Below, one piece after another: positions 16,272 to 24,155 of a stretch of DNA of 40,636 bases. Source of the DNA: Syntrophales bacterium (GTDB lineage Bacteria > Desulfobacterota > Syntrophia > Syntrophales > UBA5619). How positions within the stretch are numbered: position 1 is the first letter of the stretch; every line of letters starts with the position of its first letter. The notes under the pieces are model-generated. The model ran no database searches, was not told where the DNA came from, and saw only the letters and a program-made list of their open reading frames with translations. The DNA lies in assembly GCA_030654195.1 (NCBI GenBank), contig JAURXV010000083.1:1-40636 (forward strand), in the 5' to 3' direction. The translations under genes were made by a program, and so were the position numbers.

Positions 16272-18262
16272 AGAAAGAACCGGCGATCACAAGCGCCGCC
16301 GCGACGGAACAGGAAACGGAAGAGGCCCAAGCGGCGAGGCGCGCCAAGAAAATGCTCGATGAATTCGAACGGAAACGCGAATACGGGGGCCTTCCTGCCC
16401 TGCTCATCTCCATCGCGGCCGTGATCACCTCCTGCTATCATCTGCTGTACGCCTACTTTCACCCCTTCTTCGCCCTGGACCACCGGGCGCTGCACTGGCT
16501 TTTGATGTCCGTAATGCTGTTCGCCCTTTACCCGTTTTCCAGAAAGAGGTCTCCGCTGACGCGCATGTCCATACCCGACGCAATCTTTCTTTTCGTCTCG
16601 GTGGGCATCTGCCTGTGGATTTTCACCTATTCCACCAGCATCATGAACCGGGCGGGAAGCTTCGGCGCCCTGGACGTCGTCATGGGGACCGTCCTGGTGC
16701 TGATCGTCCTGGAGGCGGCCCGCCGTGCCGCGGGCCTGGCCGTTCCGTTGATCGCCGTCGTATTCATCTGTTACGCCCTGTTCGGTCCCTACCTGCCGGA
16801 CGTTCTGGCCCACAAGGGCTACAGCATCGAGAGGCTCTGCACCTACCTGTCTCTTTCCACGGATGGCATCTTTGGGGTTCCCATCGGGGTGTCTGCCAAC
16901 TTCATCCTCCTCTTCATCCTCTATGGCGCCCTCCTCCGGAAGACGGGCGCCGGCCAGTTCTTCACCGACGTGGCCTTCGCTTTAACCGGCTGGACACGGG
17001 GAGGGCCCGCGAAGGCCGCCGTCGTCTCCAGCGCCTTCTTCGGGATGATCTCGGGGAGCTCGGTCGCCAACACGGTCACGACGGGCACCTTCACCATCCC
17101 CCTGATGAAGCGGACCGGCTATCCTGCGCATTTCGCGGGCGGCGTCGAGGCGTCTGCCTCCACGATGGGGCAGATCATGCCGCCCATCATGGGGGCTGCC
17201 GCCTTCATCATGGCGGAGTTCCTCTCCGTCCCCTACTACAAGGTCTGCATCGCCGCCGCCATCCCGGCGACCCTCGCCTTCTTCTCGACTTTCATGCAGG
17301 TCCATTTCCGGGCCGTATCCCTGGGTCTCGTCGGCCTTCCCCGGAACGAGCTGCCGAAGATCGGCGCCGCCTTCGCCGCAGGCTGGCACCACCTCTTCTC
17401 CATCTTCCTGCTGATCGCCTTCCTGGTGCAGGACTTCTCTCCCGAGCGGGCCGTCTTCTGGGCGATCCTCGCCACCATCGCCACCTCCTTCCTCATGTGT
17501 CTCATCCGGAGGGAATCGCTGAAGGCCTTTGGGAAACTGACTCTTGAGGGTCTGGAGGAGGGCGCGATCGGCGCTGTCGAGGTGGCCGCCGCCTGCGCCG
17601 CGGCGGGGATCATCATCGGCTCCATCACGATGACGGGCCTGGGGATAAAGTTCTCCTCGATGATCGTCGACGCCTCCCTGGGAAAGCTCTACCTGGCCCT
17701 TCCCTTCACGATGATCGCCTGCCTGTTCCTGGGGATGGGCGTGCCGACGACGGCCCAGTACGTCATCATCACCGCGCTCGTGGCGCCGGCCCTCATCCAG
17801 ATGGGGGTCCTGCCCATGGCCGCCCACCTGTTCATCCTCTACTTCGGAACGCGCGCCGACATCACCCCCCCCGTGGCCCTGGCCGCCTATGCGGCGGCGG
17901 GCATCGCCCATTCCGATCCCTGGAAGACGGGATGGGCGGCCTTCCAACTCGGGATCGCCGGATTCATCATCCCGTTCATGTTCGTCTATGCACCCGAGTT
18001 GCTCTTCGTCGGCAGCCTCTGGAAGATCCTCCCGGCCCTGCTGACAGCCACCTTCGGGGTCTACTGCCTCGCCGCGGCCGTTCAGAGATGCCTCCTTGTC
18101 AAAACGAGGTGGTACGAGGCCGCCCTGCTGCTCGTCGCCGCCCTGCTGCTGATCAAGCCGGGGCTCCAGACCGACCTGATCGGCGCTGCCCTATTCCTCG
18201 TCGTTTTTCTGCTCCAGTGGTTCCGCAGGAAGCGCGAAGGCGGACCGGCCTCTTCGGCATGA
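16235..18262 (+). CDS. Fused TRAP transporter permease (DctQM-type, TAXI family)
   Basis: 675 residues from ATG 16235, which follows AAGGGGGGG; the frame is open further upstream but only overlaps the DUF1850 gene. A charged cytoplasmic N-terminus (about 60 residues) is followed by a small four-helix DctQ-like part and a large DctM-like part, with many hydrophobic segments. DctM landmarks include MISGSSVANTVTTGTFTIPLMKR, ASTMGQIMPPIMGAAAFIMAEF and GMGVPTTAQYVIITALVAPAL. It is the inner-membrane subunit that moves the ligand using an ion gradient. It ends 67 bp from the convergent sigma-54 response regulator, whose regulon it may belong to, although I found no sigma-54 promoter upstream of 14691. 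Confidence 0.9.
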   Translation: MDSHNEDRQQTIEKEPAITSAAATEQETEEAQAARRAKKMLDEFERKREYGGLPALLISIAAVITSCYHLLYAYFHPFFALDHRALHWLLMSVMLFALYPFSRKRSPLTRMSIPDAIFLFVSVGICLWIFTYSTSIMNRAGSFGALDVVMGTVLVLIVLEAARRAAGLAVPLIAVVFICYALFGPYLPDVLAHKGYSIERLCTYLSLSTDGIFGVPIGVSANFILLFILYGALLRKTGAGQFFTDVAFALTGWTRGGPAKAAVVSSAFFGMISGSSVANTVTTGTFTIPLMKRTGYPAHFAGGVEASASTMGQIMPPIMGAAAFIMAEFLSVPYYKVCIAAAIPATLAFFSTFMQVHFRAVSLGLVGLPRNELPKIGAAFAAGWHHLFSIFLLIAFLVQDFSPERAVFWAILATIATSFLMCLIRRESLKAFGKLTLEGLEEGAIGAVEVAAACAAAGIIIGSITMTGLGIKFSSMIVDASLGKLYLALPFTMIACLFLGMGVPTTAQYVIITALVAPALIQMGVLPMAAHLFILYFGTRADITPPVALAAYAAAGIAHSDPWKTGWAAFQLGIAGFIIPFMFVYAPELLFVGSLWKILPALLTATFGVYCLAAAVQRCLLVKTRWYEAALLLVAALLLIKPGLQTDLIGAALFLVVFLLQWFRRKREGGPASSA

Positions 18263-18329
18263 AGAACGTCCGCGTACACCGGTTACTGTGGAAAAGGGTA
18301 GGCAGGTCGTCCGGAAGGTACTGCGACGG

Positions 18330-19697
18330 TTACGACGCCTTCAGTCCGTACTTCTTAAGCTTGTAGCGAAGCATCCGCTCGCTGATCCCGAGGAACTCGG
18401 CGGCGCGGCTCTGGTGGTCGCCGGCCTTCTCCATCGCCTCGACGATCAGATTCCTCTCTAACTCCTCGATCGATCCGCGGAGAAGCCCCTCCTCCGCCTT
18501 TCGGCCTGCCGTGGTCTCCTCCATGCTTTCGCGGAAGGGGAGGTCCTCGACAGAGATCACCTCCTCCCGGGCGATGACGACGGCCCGTTCGATGATGTTT
18601 TCGAGCTCGCGGACGTTCCCGGGGTAGTCGTACTTGAGAAGGACGTCCTGCGCTTCGCTGCTGAGCCCTGCGATCTCTTTCCCGTTCTCCTCGGCGTAGC
18701 GCTTGAGGAAATGGTCGATCAGAATCGGGATGTCCTCCTTCCGTTCCCGAAGCGGCGGGAGCGACATCAGAACGACGTTCAGGCGGTAGAAAAGGTCCTC
18801 CCGGAAGGCCCCCTCCCTCACCCTCTGCTCCAGGTTCCGGTTCGTCGCGCTGATCACCCGGACGTCGGTGCGGAGCGTCTGGTTCCCGCCGAGGCGCTGG
18901 AACTCGTGCTCCTGGAGGAAACGGAGGAGTTTGACCTGGACCTGCGGCGAGAGCTCGCCGATCTCGTCGAGGAAGAGCGTCCCTCCGTCCGCCTCCTCGA
19001 ACCGGCCGATGCGCCTCGCCGTCGCCCCGGTGAAGGCCCCCTTCTCGTGGCCGAAGAGCTCGCTCTCCAATAAATTCTCGTGCAGGGCGCCGCAGTTGAC
19101 CGCGATGATCCGCCGCGCCGCCCGCGGGCTCAACTGGTGGATCAGCCGGGCAAGGAGTTCCTTCCCGGTCCCGCTCTCCCCCTGCAGCAGGACCGTGGCG
19201 CGGCTCGCGGCCACCCGACCGGCCATGTTGATCAGCGCGCTCATCTTATCCCCCCGGTATATGATCCGGTCCGTCGTCACCCCTTTTTCCCCCAGTTGCT
19301 CGCGGAGGATCTCGTTCTCTCGGAGCAGCGTTCGCCGCTCCGAGACGCGGTCCACGAGAAGAAGGAGCTCTTCAAACTCAACGGGTTTGGTGATGTAATC
19401 CAGGGCGCCGGCCTTCATCGCATCCACGGCCGTCTCGATCGTCCCGAAGGCCGTGATGATGACGACGTCGATCTCGGGATTGATCCCTTTCACCGCCTGG
19501 AGGACCTGCATCCCGTCCATCCCGGGCATCTTGTAGTCGAGGAGAAGCAGGTCGTAGTGGCCCTCCCGGACACGCTGCACCGCCTTCTCGCCGTTTTCGG
19601 CCTCGCCGACGGTGTGCCCCTCCTTCCGGAGGAAGTCCCGCAACATCTCCCGCTGGCTCTGCCCGTCTTCCACCACCAGGATGCTGAGCTTCTTCAT
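18330..19697 (-). CDS. NtrC-family sigma-54-dependent response regulator
   Basis: 455 residues in the full NtrC layout. The receiver domain (1-120) has phospho-acceptor Asp54 and Lys104. The AAA+ domain (about 140-385) has Walker A GESGTGKE (173-180), the sigma-54 contact loop GAFTGA (220-225) and FLDEIGELSPQVQVKLLRFLQ. The C-terminal Fis-type HTH (about 425-453) reads HQSRAAEFLGISERMLRYKL. It binds enhancer-like sites and uses ATP to open sigma-54 promoters. It overlaps its kinase gene by 4 nt. A near-consensus sigma-54 promoter (21899-21914) and dyads (21552-21738) next to the operon are plausible direct targets. Confidence 0.95.
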   Translation of the reverse strand: MKKLSILVVEDGQSQREMLRDFLRKEGHTVGEAENGEKAVQRVREGHYDLLLLDYKMPGMDGMQVLQAVKGINPEIDVVIITAFGTIETAVDAMKAGALDYITKPVEFEELLLLVDRVSERRTLLRENEILREQLGEKGVTTDRIIYRGDKMSALINMAGRVAASRATVLLQGESGTGKELLARLIHQLSPRAARRIIAVNCGALHENLLESELFGHEKGAFTGATARRIGRFEEADGGTLFLDEIGELSPQVQVKLLRFLQEHEFQRLGGNQTLRTDVRVISATNRNLEQRVREGAFREDLFYRLNVVLMSLPPLRERKEDIPILIDHFLKRYAEENGKEIAGLSSEAQDVLLKYDYPGNVRELENIIERAVVIAREEVISVEDLPFRESMEETTAGRKAEEGLLRGSIEELERNLIVEAMEKAGDHQSRAAEFLGISERMLRYKLKKYGLKAS

Positions 19698-21496
19698 GAG
19701 GTGATTGCCCCCTTCTCTTCGTGTCTCTCCGTGGGAAGCAGGATCTCGAACGTCGTCCCCTCCCCCTTCCGGCTCAGGACGCGGATCTCACCCCCGTGAC
19801 CGCGGATGATCTCGTGAGCCAGCGGCAAACCGAGCCCCAGTCCCTTCTCCTTTGTCGTGTATTCGGGGTTGAAGATCCGGTCCGCCTCTTCGGTCGTGAT
19901 ACCGCAGCCCGTGTCGGCGACCCGGATGCTCACCCGTCCCTTCTCCGCATGCCGGATGGAAAGTGTGACATCTCCCTCACCGCTGATCGACTCCATCGCG
20001 TTCTTGACGAAATTGAGCAGGGCCTGCAGGAGCTTGTCCATGTCCATCGGGATGACGACCGGCTCGCTCTCCCAGTCCGTACGGAGGCTGATGCCCTTCG
20101 CGGCAGCCTCCTCGGAAATCAGATTCACGATCTTCTGGAGGACCTCCTGAACCGGACAGTCGCGGAGCTCGAGGCGTCGGCTCTTCGAAAAGGTCAGGAA
20201 CTCCTCGATGATCCCGTTAAGCCGCCGGATCTCGTCGCGGATAACACCGGCCAAGATGTCGAATTCTTTCTTCTTTTCATCGTCTGCGGGCATATACTCC
20301 CGCTTCAGCCGCTGGCTTGCCATGCTGATCGCGTTCAGCGGATTGCGGATCTCGTGGGCAACGCCGGCGGCAAGCTGCCCGAGAGAGGAGAGCCGTTCCG
20401 CCTTTTCCAATTGACGGGTCATCTCCACAATTCCCGCGAGGTGACGGTTCTGGTCGTTGTAGAGGAGCCACATGGACAGCAGCGCGATCAGGACGACGAA
20501 CGTGAGGAATATAAACATGTTTCGCCGGTTCTCGCCGAGAATCTGATCCGTGTTCCCCCGGTCCAGGCCGAGGCGAATGGTCCCGACGATCTCGCCGCCC
20601 AGGCGGAGCGGGGCGACAATTTCAAAAAGGCTCTTGCCGCCGACGTCCACCTTACGGCTCTCGAACGGGATGGTCCCGGAGAGTATCTTCGCAACCAGCG
20701 GATTGTCTGTTTTCAACTCCTCCGGCAGGTTTCCGGCATTGCCGAGAGGCATCCCCTTCTTGTCCCGGACGGTGAGATAGACGAGGCCCTGCCCCTCTCC
20801 TAACTTTTCCATCGCCTTTTCGACCGAAACCCGCATCCCCCAGTAGCGCAAACTCTCTTTGTCCAGCGCGATGATGATCGTCCCGCTTTCGTCTTTGCGG
20901 CTGAGGGCGATAAAACCGATCTTCTTCAGACGGTTCAGTTGGTTGAGGCGGTTGATCAGATCGGCGGTCCCTTTCGGCTGGCCCTTCACCGTCGCGGGCG
21001 CCTTCCCGTCGAAGAGATCATCCGAAAGCGTCCGGCTCTGGAAGAGCACATCCCCCCATGCATTGAGAACGGCCACGAGCCAGAGGTTCTTTTCCTCTGC
21101 ATACCGGCGGATATAGGTCCCGCTCAGATGCTCCGTCTTCCATTGGTTGTCGATCTCGCGCCCCATCGCGACGATGGCTTCGGTGAGCAGCTTCTGGGGG
21201 GAGAAGACCAGCTCGCTCAGCGGGGCGGAAACGCCTCCTTCCGTCCTTTGCGAGGCGATGATCATGGTTTTCAGGTTCTCTTCGGTGAGCCGCTCGACCA
21301 CCCCGATGATCCGTTTCCCCTGGTCTTCCATGAAACCGATGAGGGTCCGTTCGCTCCGTTGAAGATCCATGATCCCCATCGTCAGGATAAGGACGATAAA
21401 TACCGCGCAGACGAGACCGACGGCCAGCGGCTGGAGAAAGGGGCGATTGAAACGGAGGGAGCGCTGCTGCCAGACGATCTTTACTTCAGGGCTCAT
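19694..21496 (-). CDS. Membrane sensor histidine kinase partner of the NtrC-type regulator
   Basis: 600 residues. TM1 (about 22-42) and TM2 (about 326-346) enclose a periplasmic domain of about 280 residues (WLVAVLNAWGDVLF, VAPLRLGGEIVGTIRLGLD), consistent with a double Cache-like ligand sensor. The cytoplasmic part has HisKA with His381 (AGVAHEIRNPLNAIS), an N box (LLNFVKNAMESI) and ATP-binding boxes DTGCGI and GLGLGLPLAHEI. It resembles DctB/ZraS-type kinases. It should phosphorylate the downstream regulator in response to an external small molecule, perhaps a TRAP substrate. Transcription likely starts near 21600 from a TTGACT-TATGAT promoter. Confidence 0.92.
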   Translation of the reverse strand: MSPEVKIVWQQRSLRFNRPFLQPLAVGLVCAVFIVLILTMGIMDLQRSERTLIGFMEDQGKRIIGVVERLTEENLKTMIIASQRTEGGVSAPLSELVFSPQKLLTEAIVAMGREIDNQWKTEHLSGTYIRRYAEEKNLWLVAVLNAWGDVLFQSRTLSDDLFDGKAPATVKGQPKGTADLINRLNQLNRLKKIGFIALSRKDESGTIIIALDKESLRYWGMRVSVEKAMEKLGEGQGLVYLTVRDKKGMPLGNAGNLPEELKTDNPLVAKILSGTIPFESRKVDVGGKSLFEIVAPLRLGGEIVGTIRLGLDRGNTDQILGENRRNMFIFLTFVVLIALLSMWLLYNDQNRHLAGIVEMTRQLEKAERLSSLGQLAAGVAHEIRNPLNAISMASQRLKREYMPADDEKKKEFDILAGVIRDEIRRLNGIIEEFLTFSKSRRLELRDCPVQEVLQKIVNLISEEAAAKGISLRTDWESEPVVIPMDMDKLLQALLNFVKNAMESISGEGDVTLSIRHAEKGRVSIRVADTGCGITTEEADRIFNPEYTTKEKGLGLGLPLAHEIIRGHGGEIRVLSRKGEGTTFEILLPTERHEEKGAITS

Positions 21497-21551
21497 AATG
21501 CCTTTCCATCATCGAAACTGGACGACTTCGTTTATTCAGTGACCGGCGAAT

Positions 21552-21561
21552 CGGTCGACCG
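21552..21561. promoter_or_regulatory. CGGTCGACCG dyad in the kinase leader
   Basis: A perfect 10-bp palindrome lies 55 bp before the kinase start, inside its probable 5' UTR, with another GACCG at 21541-21545. The same CGGTC/GACCG half-sites recur at 21726-21737. Repeated half-sites on both sides of the divergent region fit a binding site of the local response regulator. Confidence 0.4.
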
Positions 21562-21606
21562 GCCGGGCTGGCGTCCTAAAGTCCGCATCAGAAATCAGCG
21601 TGGGCC

Positions 21607-21634
21607 ATCATAGGCCATTCCCCCGAAAAGTCAA
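21607..21634 (-). promoter_or_regulatory. Sigma-70-like promoter of the two-component operon
   Basis: On the minus strand TTGACT (21634-21629), a 16-bp spacer and TATGAT (21612-21607). Transcription would begin near 21600 and give a leader of about 104 nt before the kinase ATG at 21496. Confidence 0.6.
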
Positions 21635-21705
21635 CGAATTCTTGCATCGCACTCCCGGGAAGGGTGGGGGGAAGAGGCCCCGATACAGAACCGCCCTGGA
21701 TGTTT

Positions 21706-21738
21706 TCGACATTTTTGTCGATTTCCGGTCACGACCGG
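21706..21738. promoter_or_regulatory. Paired dyads, candidate enhancer sites for the sigma-54 regulator
   Basis: TCGACA-TTTT-TGTCGA (21706-21721) and CCGGTC-AC-GACCGG (21725-21738) are two adjacent perfect inverted repeats. They sit 160-195 bp upstream of the sigma-54 promoter at 21899, a usual distance for NtrC-type activator binding. Confidence 0.45.
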
Positions 21739-21898
21739 TTTCAGCATGCAAATGTCTATTCTCAATCAATTTCTACGGTATCTCGCCCGGAGACAGTGAC
21801 GTTTCTTGCCGCACGTTCCATGCCCCCGAAGATGGCGTCAAAACAGAATTCACGGAAATATTATCTTATTTCAATGTATTGCAGATGTCCGGAACTAC

Positions 21899-21914
21899 TG
21901 GCACGGGAGATGCA
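21899..21914 (+). promoter_or_regulatory. Sigma-54 promoter
   Basis: TGGCACGGGAGATGCA has the invariant GG (21900-21901) and GC (21912-21913) exactly 10 bp apart and differs from the consensus TGGCACG-N4-TTGCA at one base (A for the first T of TTGCA). It points away from the kinase operon, with transcription expected to start near 21925. No protein gene follows on this strand. Confidence 0.65.
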
Positions 21915-21924
21915 TTCTCTTACA

Positions 21925-22046
21925 ACCGAAAGCACCTGTTGACTGAACGCGGGCACGATCAGCCGACAGTAAAATGACCAAAGGAAAACCGACGGGTTTT
22001 CCAACTCCTGAATGCGGGGAGGCTCTCGGAGCCTCCCCGTTTTTCT
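21925..22046 (+). ncRNA. Candidate sigma-54-dependent small RNA
   Basis: About 120 nt lie between the predicted start of the sigma-54 promoter and a strong intrinsic terminator. The segment holds a perfect 8-bp hairpin, GGAAAACC-GACG-GGTTTTCC (21983-22002), preceded by an A-rich single-stranded stretch, and ends in the terminator hairpin. The only frame of any length (ATG 21974) has no ribosome-binding site and runs through the terminator. The arrangement (NtrC-type two-component operon divergent from a sigma-54-driven RNA) recalls CbrAB-CrcZ and QseEF/GlrKR-GlmY; no sequence relation to those RNAs is claimed. Confidence 0.5.
22015..22044 (+). terminator. Intrinsic terminator of the candidate sRNA
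   Basis: CGGGGAGGCTC and its exact complement form an 11-bp stem with a 3-nt loop (TCG), followed at once by TTTTTCT. The T tract is only on the plus strand, so it ends plus-strand transcription and does not serve rarA, which arrives from the other side. Confidence 0.9.
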
Positions 22047-22075
22047 GCATCAATCATGCCGGACATCGCAGCATC

Positions 22076-22124
22076 TCCCAGGAATTTGGGGACAGATTTC
22101 AAATCTGTCCCCAAATTCCTGGGA
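22076..22124. repeat. Perfect 24-bp-arm palindrome (REP/RAYT-like)
   Basis: Arms 22076-22099 and 22101-22124 are exact complements around a single central C. The core GGGGACAGATTT resembles repeat palindromes often found near RAYT-type transposase genes in many bacteria; no such gene is in this window. It lies between the sRNA terminator and the end of rarA and could also end rarA transcripts. Confidence 0.8.
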
Positions 22125-22211
22125 AAGTTATCTCCTCCCCTTGACCGCCCCGCTCCTCACTCACCGCGGGGCAGGCGGTTCGGCAGAAATGACGTTTCCG
22201 GCAATCACGCC

Positions 22212-23564
22212 TCATGATTTCCGCTGCTTTACGGCATTGGCCTCCCGCATTTGCCGCCACTGTTCGATCCGCTCCCCAATGATCTTCTCATACCCCCGAT
22301 CGGTCGGCCGGTAGAACCGGCCCCCCTTCCCCCGGAGTTCATCCGGCAGGTACTCCTGCGGGATATAGGCGTCGGTAAAATCGTGGGCGTAGAGGTACCC
22401 CTTGCCGTAGTCCAGCTCTTTCATCAATCGGGTTGGGGCGTTCCGGATGTGGAGCGGAACGGGGAGGGTCCCCGTCTTCTCGATCGTCGCCCGGACCTGG
22501 CCGTAGCCGGCGTAGAGGGCGTTGCTTTTCGAGGCGGTTGCGAGGTAGACCGTAGCCTGCGCGAGGGCCAGCTCTCCCTCGGGGGAGCCGAGGAAGTGAT
22601 AGGCCTGCATGGCGTCGATGGCCACGGTCAGCGCGCGCGGGTCGGCGTTCCCGACATCCTCGGAGGCAAAGCGGATCAGCCGCCGGGCGATATAGAGGGG
22701 ATCCTCTCCTGCCATCAGCATCCGGCCGAGCCAGTAGAGGGCCGCGTCGGGATCGCTCCCCCGGAGGCTCTTGTGGAGGGCGGAGATGATGTTGTAATGC
22801 TCTTCCCCGCTCTTGTCGTATTGGAGGGCCTTTTTTTGGATCGCCTCTTCGACAAAGGCGCGGGTGACCCGACGGCCGCTCTCCGCTGCCATGTCCGCAA
22901 GCGAGACCGCCGCTTCAAGGCTGTTCAGGGCGGTGCGGGCGTCCCCATCCGCCGACCAGACGATGTGGGTCAGCGCCTCCGGCTCGATCTCGAGGCCGAG
23001 GGCGCCGAACCCCCGTTCACGGTCCGCCAGCGCATTCCGAACGATCCGGGCAAGGTCCTCCTCGGTAAAAGGCTTGAGGGTGAGGACACGCATCCGGGAG
23101 AGGAGCGGCGAAATAACCTCGAAAGAGGGATTTTCCGTCGTGGCCCCGATCAGCGTGATCAGACCGCTCTCGACATGGGGGAGGAAGGCGTCCTGCTGCG
23201 ACTTGTTGAAGCGGTGAATCTCGTCCACGAAGAGGATCGTCCGGCGCCGGTGGAGACGCCACAACTCGGCGGCCTCATCAACGACGGCGCGGATCTCCTT
23301 CACGCCGGAGAGGACCGCAGAGAAGCCGATGAAGTGGGATTTGGTCTCGCCGGCCAGGATCCTGGCGAGCGTCGTCTTCCCGGATCCGGGAGGCCCCCAG
23401 AAGATGACCGAGAAAAGGCGGTCTTCCGCAACGGCCCGCCGCAGCAGGCTGTCCGCGCCCAGCAGGTGGCCCTGGCCGACGTACTCGTCGAGACTCCGAG
23501 GCCGCATCCGATCCGCCAGCGGTCTGTTGTCGTTCTTCCGATCCTGTTGATCAAAAAGATCCAC
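22212..23564 (-). CDS. rarA: Replication-associated recombination protein A (AAA+ ATPase)
   Basis: 450 residues, the normal length for RarA/MgsA/WRNIP1. Walker A is GPPGSGKTT (57-65), Walker B ILFVDEIHRF (110-119) and sensor 1 GATTENPSFEV. The C-terminal part has the RarA tetramerisation region (SLRGSDPDAALYWLGRML, RRLIRFASEDVGNADPRAL, QEYLPDELRGKGGRFYRP). It acts on DNA at stalled forks, with SSB and RecA partners. The gene is monocistronic here, with intergenic regions on both sides, and has the high GC of the host backbone. Confidence 0.97.
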   Translation of the reverse strand: MDLFDQQDRKNDNRPLADRMRPRSLDEYVGQGHLLGADSLLRRAVAEDRLFSVIFWGPPGSGKTTLARILAGETKSHFIGFSAVLSGVKEIRAVVDEAAELWRLHRRRTILFVDEIHRFNKSQQDAFLPHVESGLITLIGATTENPSFEVISPLLSRMRVLTLKPFTEEDLARIVRNALADRERGFGALGLEIEPEALTHIVWSADGDARTALNSLEAAVSLADMAAESGRRVTRAFVEEAIQKKALQYDKSGEEHYNIISALHKSLRGSDPDAALYWLGRMLMAGEDPLYIARRLIRFASEDVGNADPRALTVAIDAMQAYHFLGSPEGELALAQATVYLATASKSNALYAGYGQVRATIEKTGTLPVPLHIRNAPTRLMKELDYGKGYLYAHDFTDAYIPQEYLPDELRGKGGRFYRPTDRGYEKIIGERIEQWRQMREANAVKQRKS

Positions 23565-23603
23565 GTTTCAATCCCCGGCGTGATCGCAATCGGTATTCAA
23601 CCT

Positions 23604-23623
23604 TGACGGCTTCGTAAAAAGTC
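23604..23623 (+). repeat. Second copy of the TCGTAAAAAGTC repeat core
   Basis: 20 bp matching 2447-2466 at 18 positions, again followed by GTCATT-GCGG. It stands just upstream of rarA and at the left edge of the lower-GC segment that carries liv, dct and lut. The stretch 23624-23800 shows no gene. Confidence 0.65.
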
Positions 23624-23802
23624 CGGACGCTGCGTTGCGCTTCATCCTTCGTCATTGCGGCGTACCCTTTTTCCGTTCCCACAACGCTTTGCCCATTCCG
23701 AATTTCCTCCGGGGATCTCTTCACCCGCCGAAACCGGCTTTAAGACACGATAACGACCCTGAATCGGAAAGTCAATTTGAAAGAACCGACAGAAAATATC
23801 CC

Positions 23803-23831
23803 TTGACAAGCAAAAACAGCCCCCCTATACT
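23803..23831 (+). promoter_or_regulatory. Strong promoter upstream of the liv leader
   Basis: A perfect TTGACA (23803-23808), a 17-bp spacer and TATACT (23826-23831; 5 of 6). Transcription would begin near 23838 and give a leader of about 318 nt before livK. Confidence 0.75.
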
Positions 23832-23856
23832 TCAACCCCTCGAAAGTAATTTCTTT

Positions 23857-24130
23857 GTGCGCCAGGCAAAGCTTGGCGAATCCAGTCGGTTGAGAAGCCA
23901 GCCTGACTAAGTTAGCCGACCGTCAGAACCGTGTTTTGCATTTATGCGGGTAACCGCATGCGTGAAGCGTTAACAGGGTGACCGCAGGCCGTAATACGAA
24001 AGCGTGAAGGTGTTCAGTCTCGAAAATGCTTATGTTGTGGAGCGAGCTTAAGTGGCTAAGAACACTGAAGGCAGCAACGAGGCCGTCGTTACAGGCGTAA
24101 TTGCGGCAACTACTCGATTCCAATATCCAA
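23857..24130 (+). ncRNA. Structured leader RNA, possible 5' remnant of a group II intron
   Basis: No protein frame fits this stretch, but hairpins are dense. CGCCAGG-CAAAG-CTTGGCG (23861-23879) is a 7-bp stem, GTCGGTT closes on AGCCGAC further on, and ATGCGG-GTAA-CCGCAT (around 23945-23960) is a 6-bp stem with a GNRA tetraloop. It begins GTGCGCC, which fits the GUGYG 5' end of group II introns, and the phrase style (GGGTGACCGCAGG, GGCTAAGAACACTGAAGGC) resembles intron domain I as I remember it. No reverse transcriptase, domain V hairpin or 3' end is visible, so it would be a fragment. A regulatory leader of the liv operon is the alternative. Confidence 0.45.
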
Positions 24131-24155
24131 ATCCAACACAAAAGGGGGTATATTT

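Noticed and set aside
21648-21664. A second sigma-54-like box on the minus strand, towards the kinase gene
   Set aside because: The GG and GC elements are 9 rather than 10 bp apart, and a good sigma-70-type promoter lies just downstream of it.
21974-22147. A 57-codon frame inside the candidate sRNA region
   Set aside because: No ribosome-binding site, runs through a perfect terminator and the 24-bp palindrome, and no known protein resemblance.
22251-23606. A 451-codon open frame on the plus strand opposite rarA
   Set aside because: Pure antisense shadow of a conserved gene; composition typical of a mirrored GC-rich frame.
23923-24141. A 72-codon minus-strand frame in the liv leader
   Set aside because: No start signals; the stretch is better explained as structured RNA on the plus strand.
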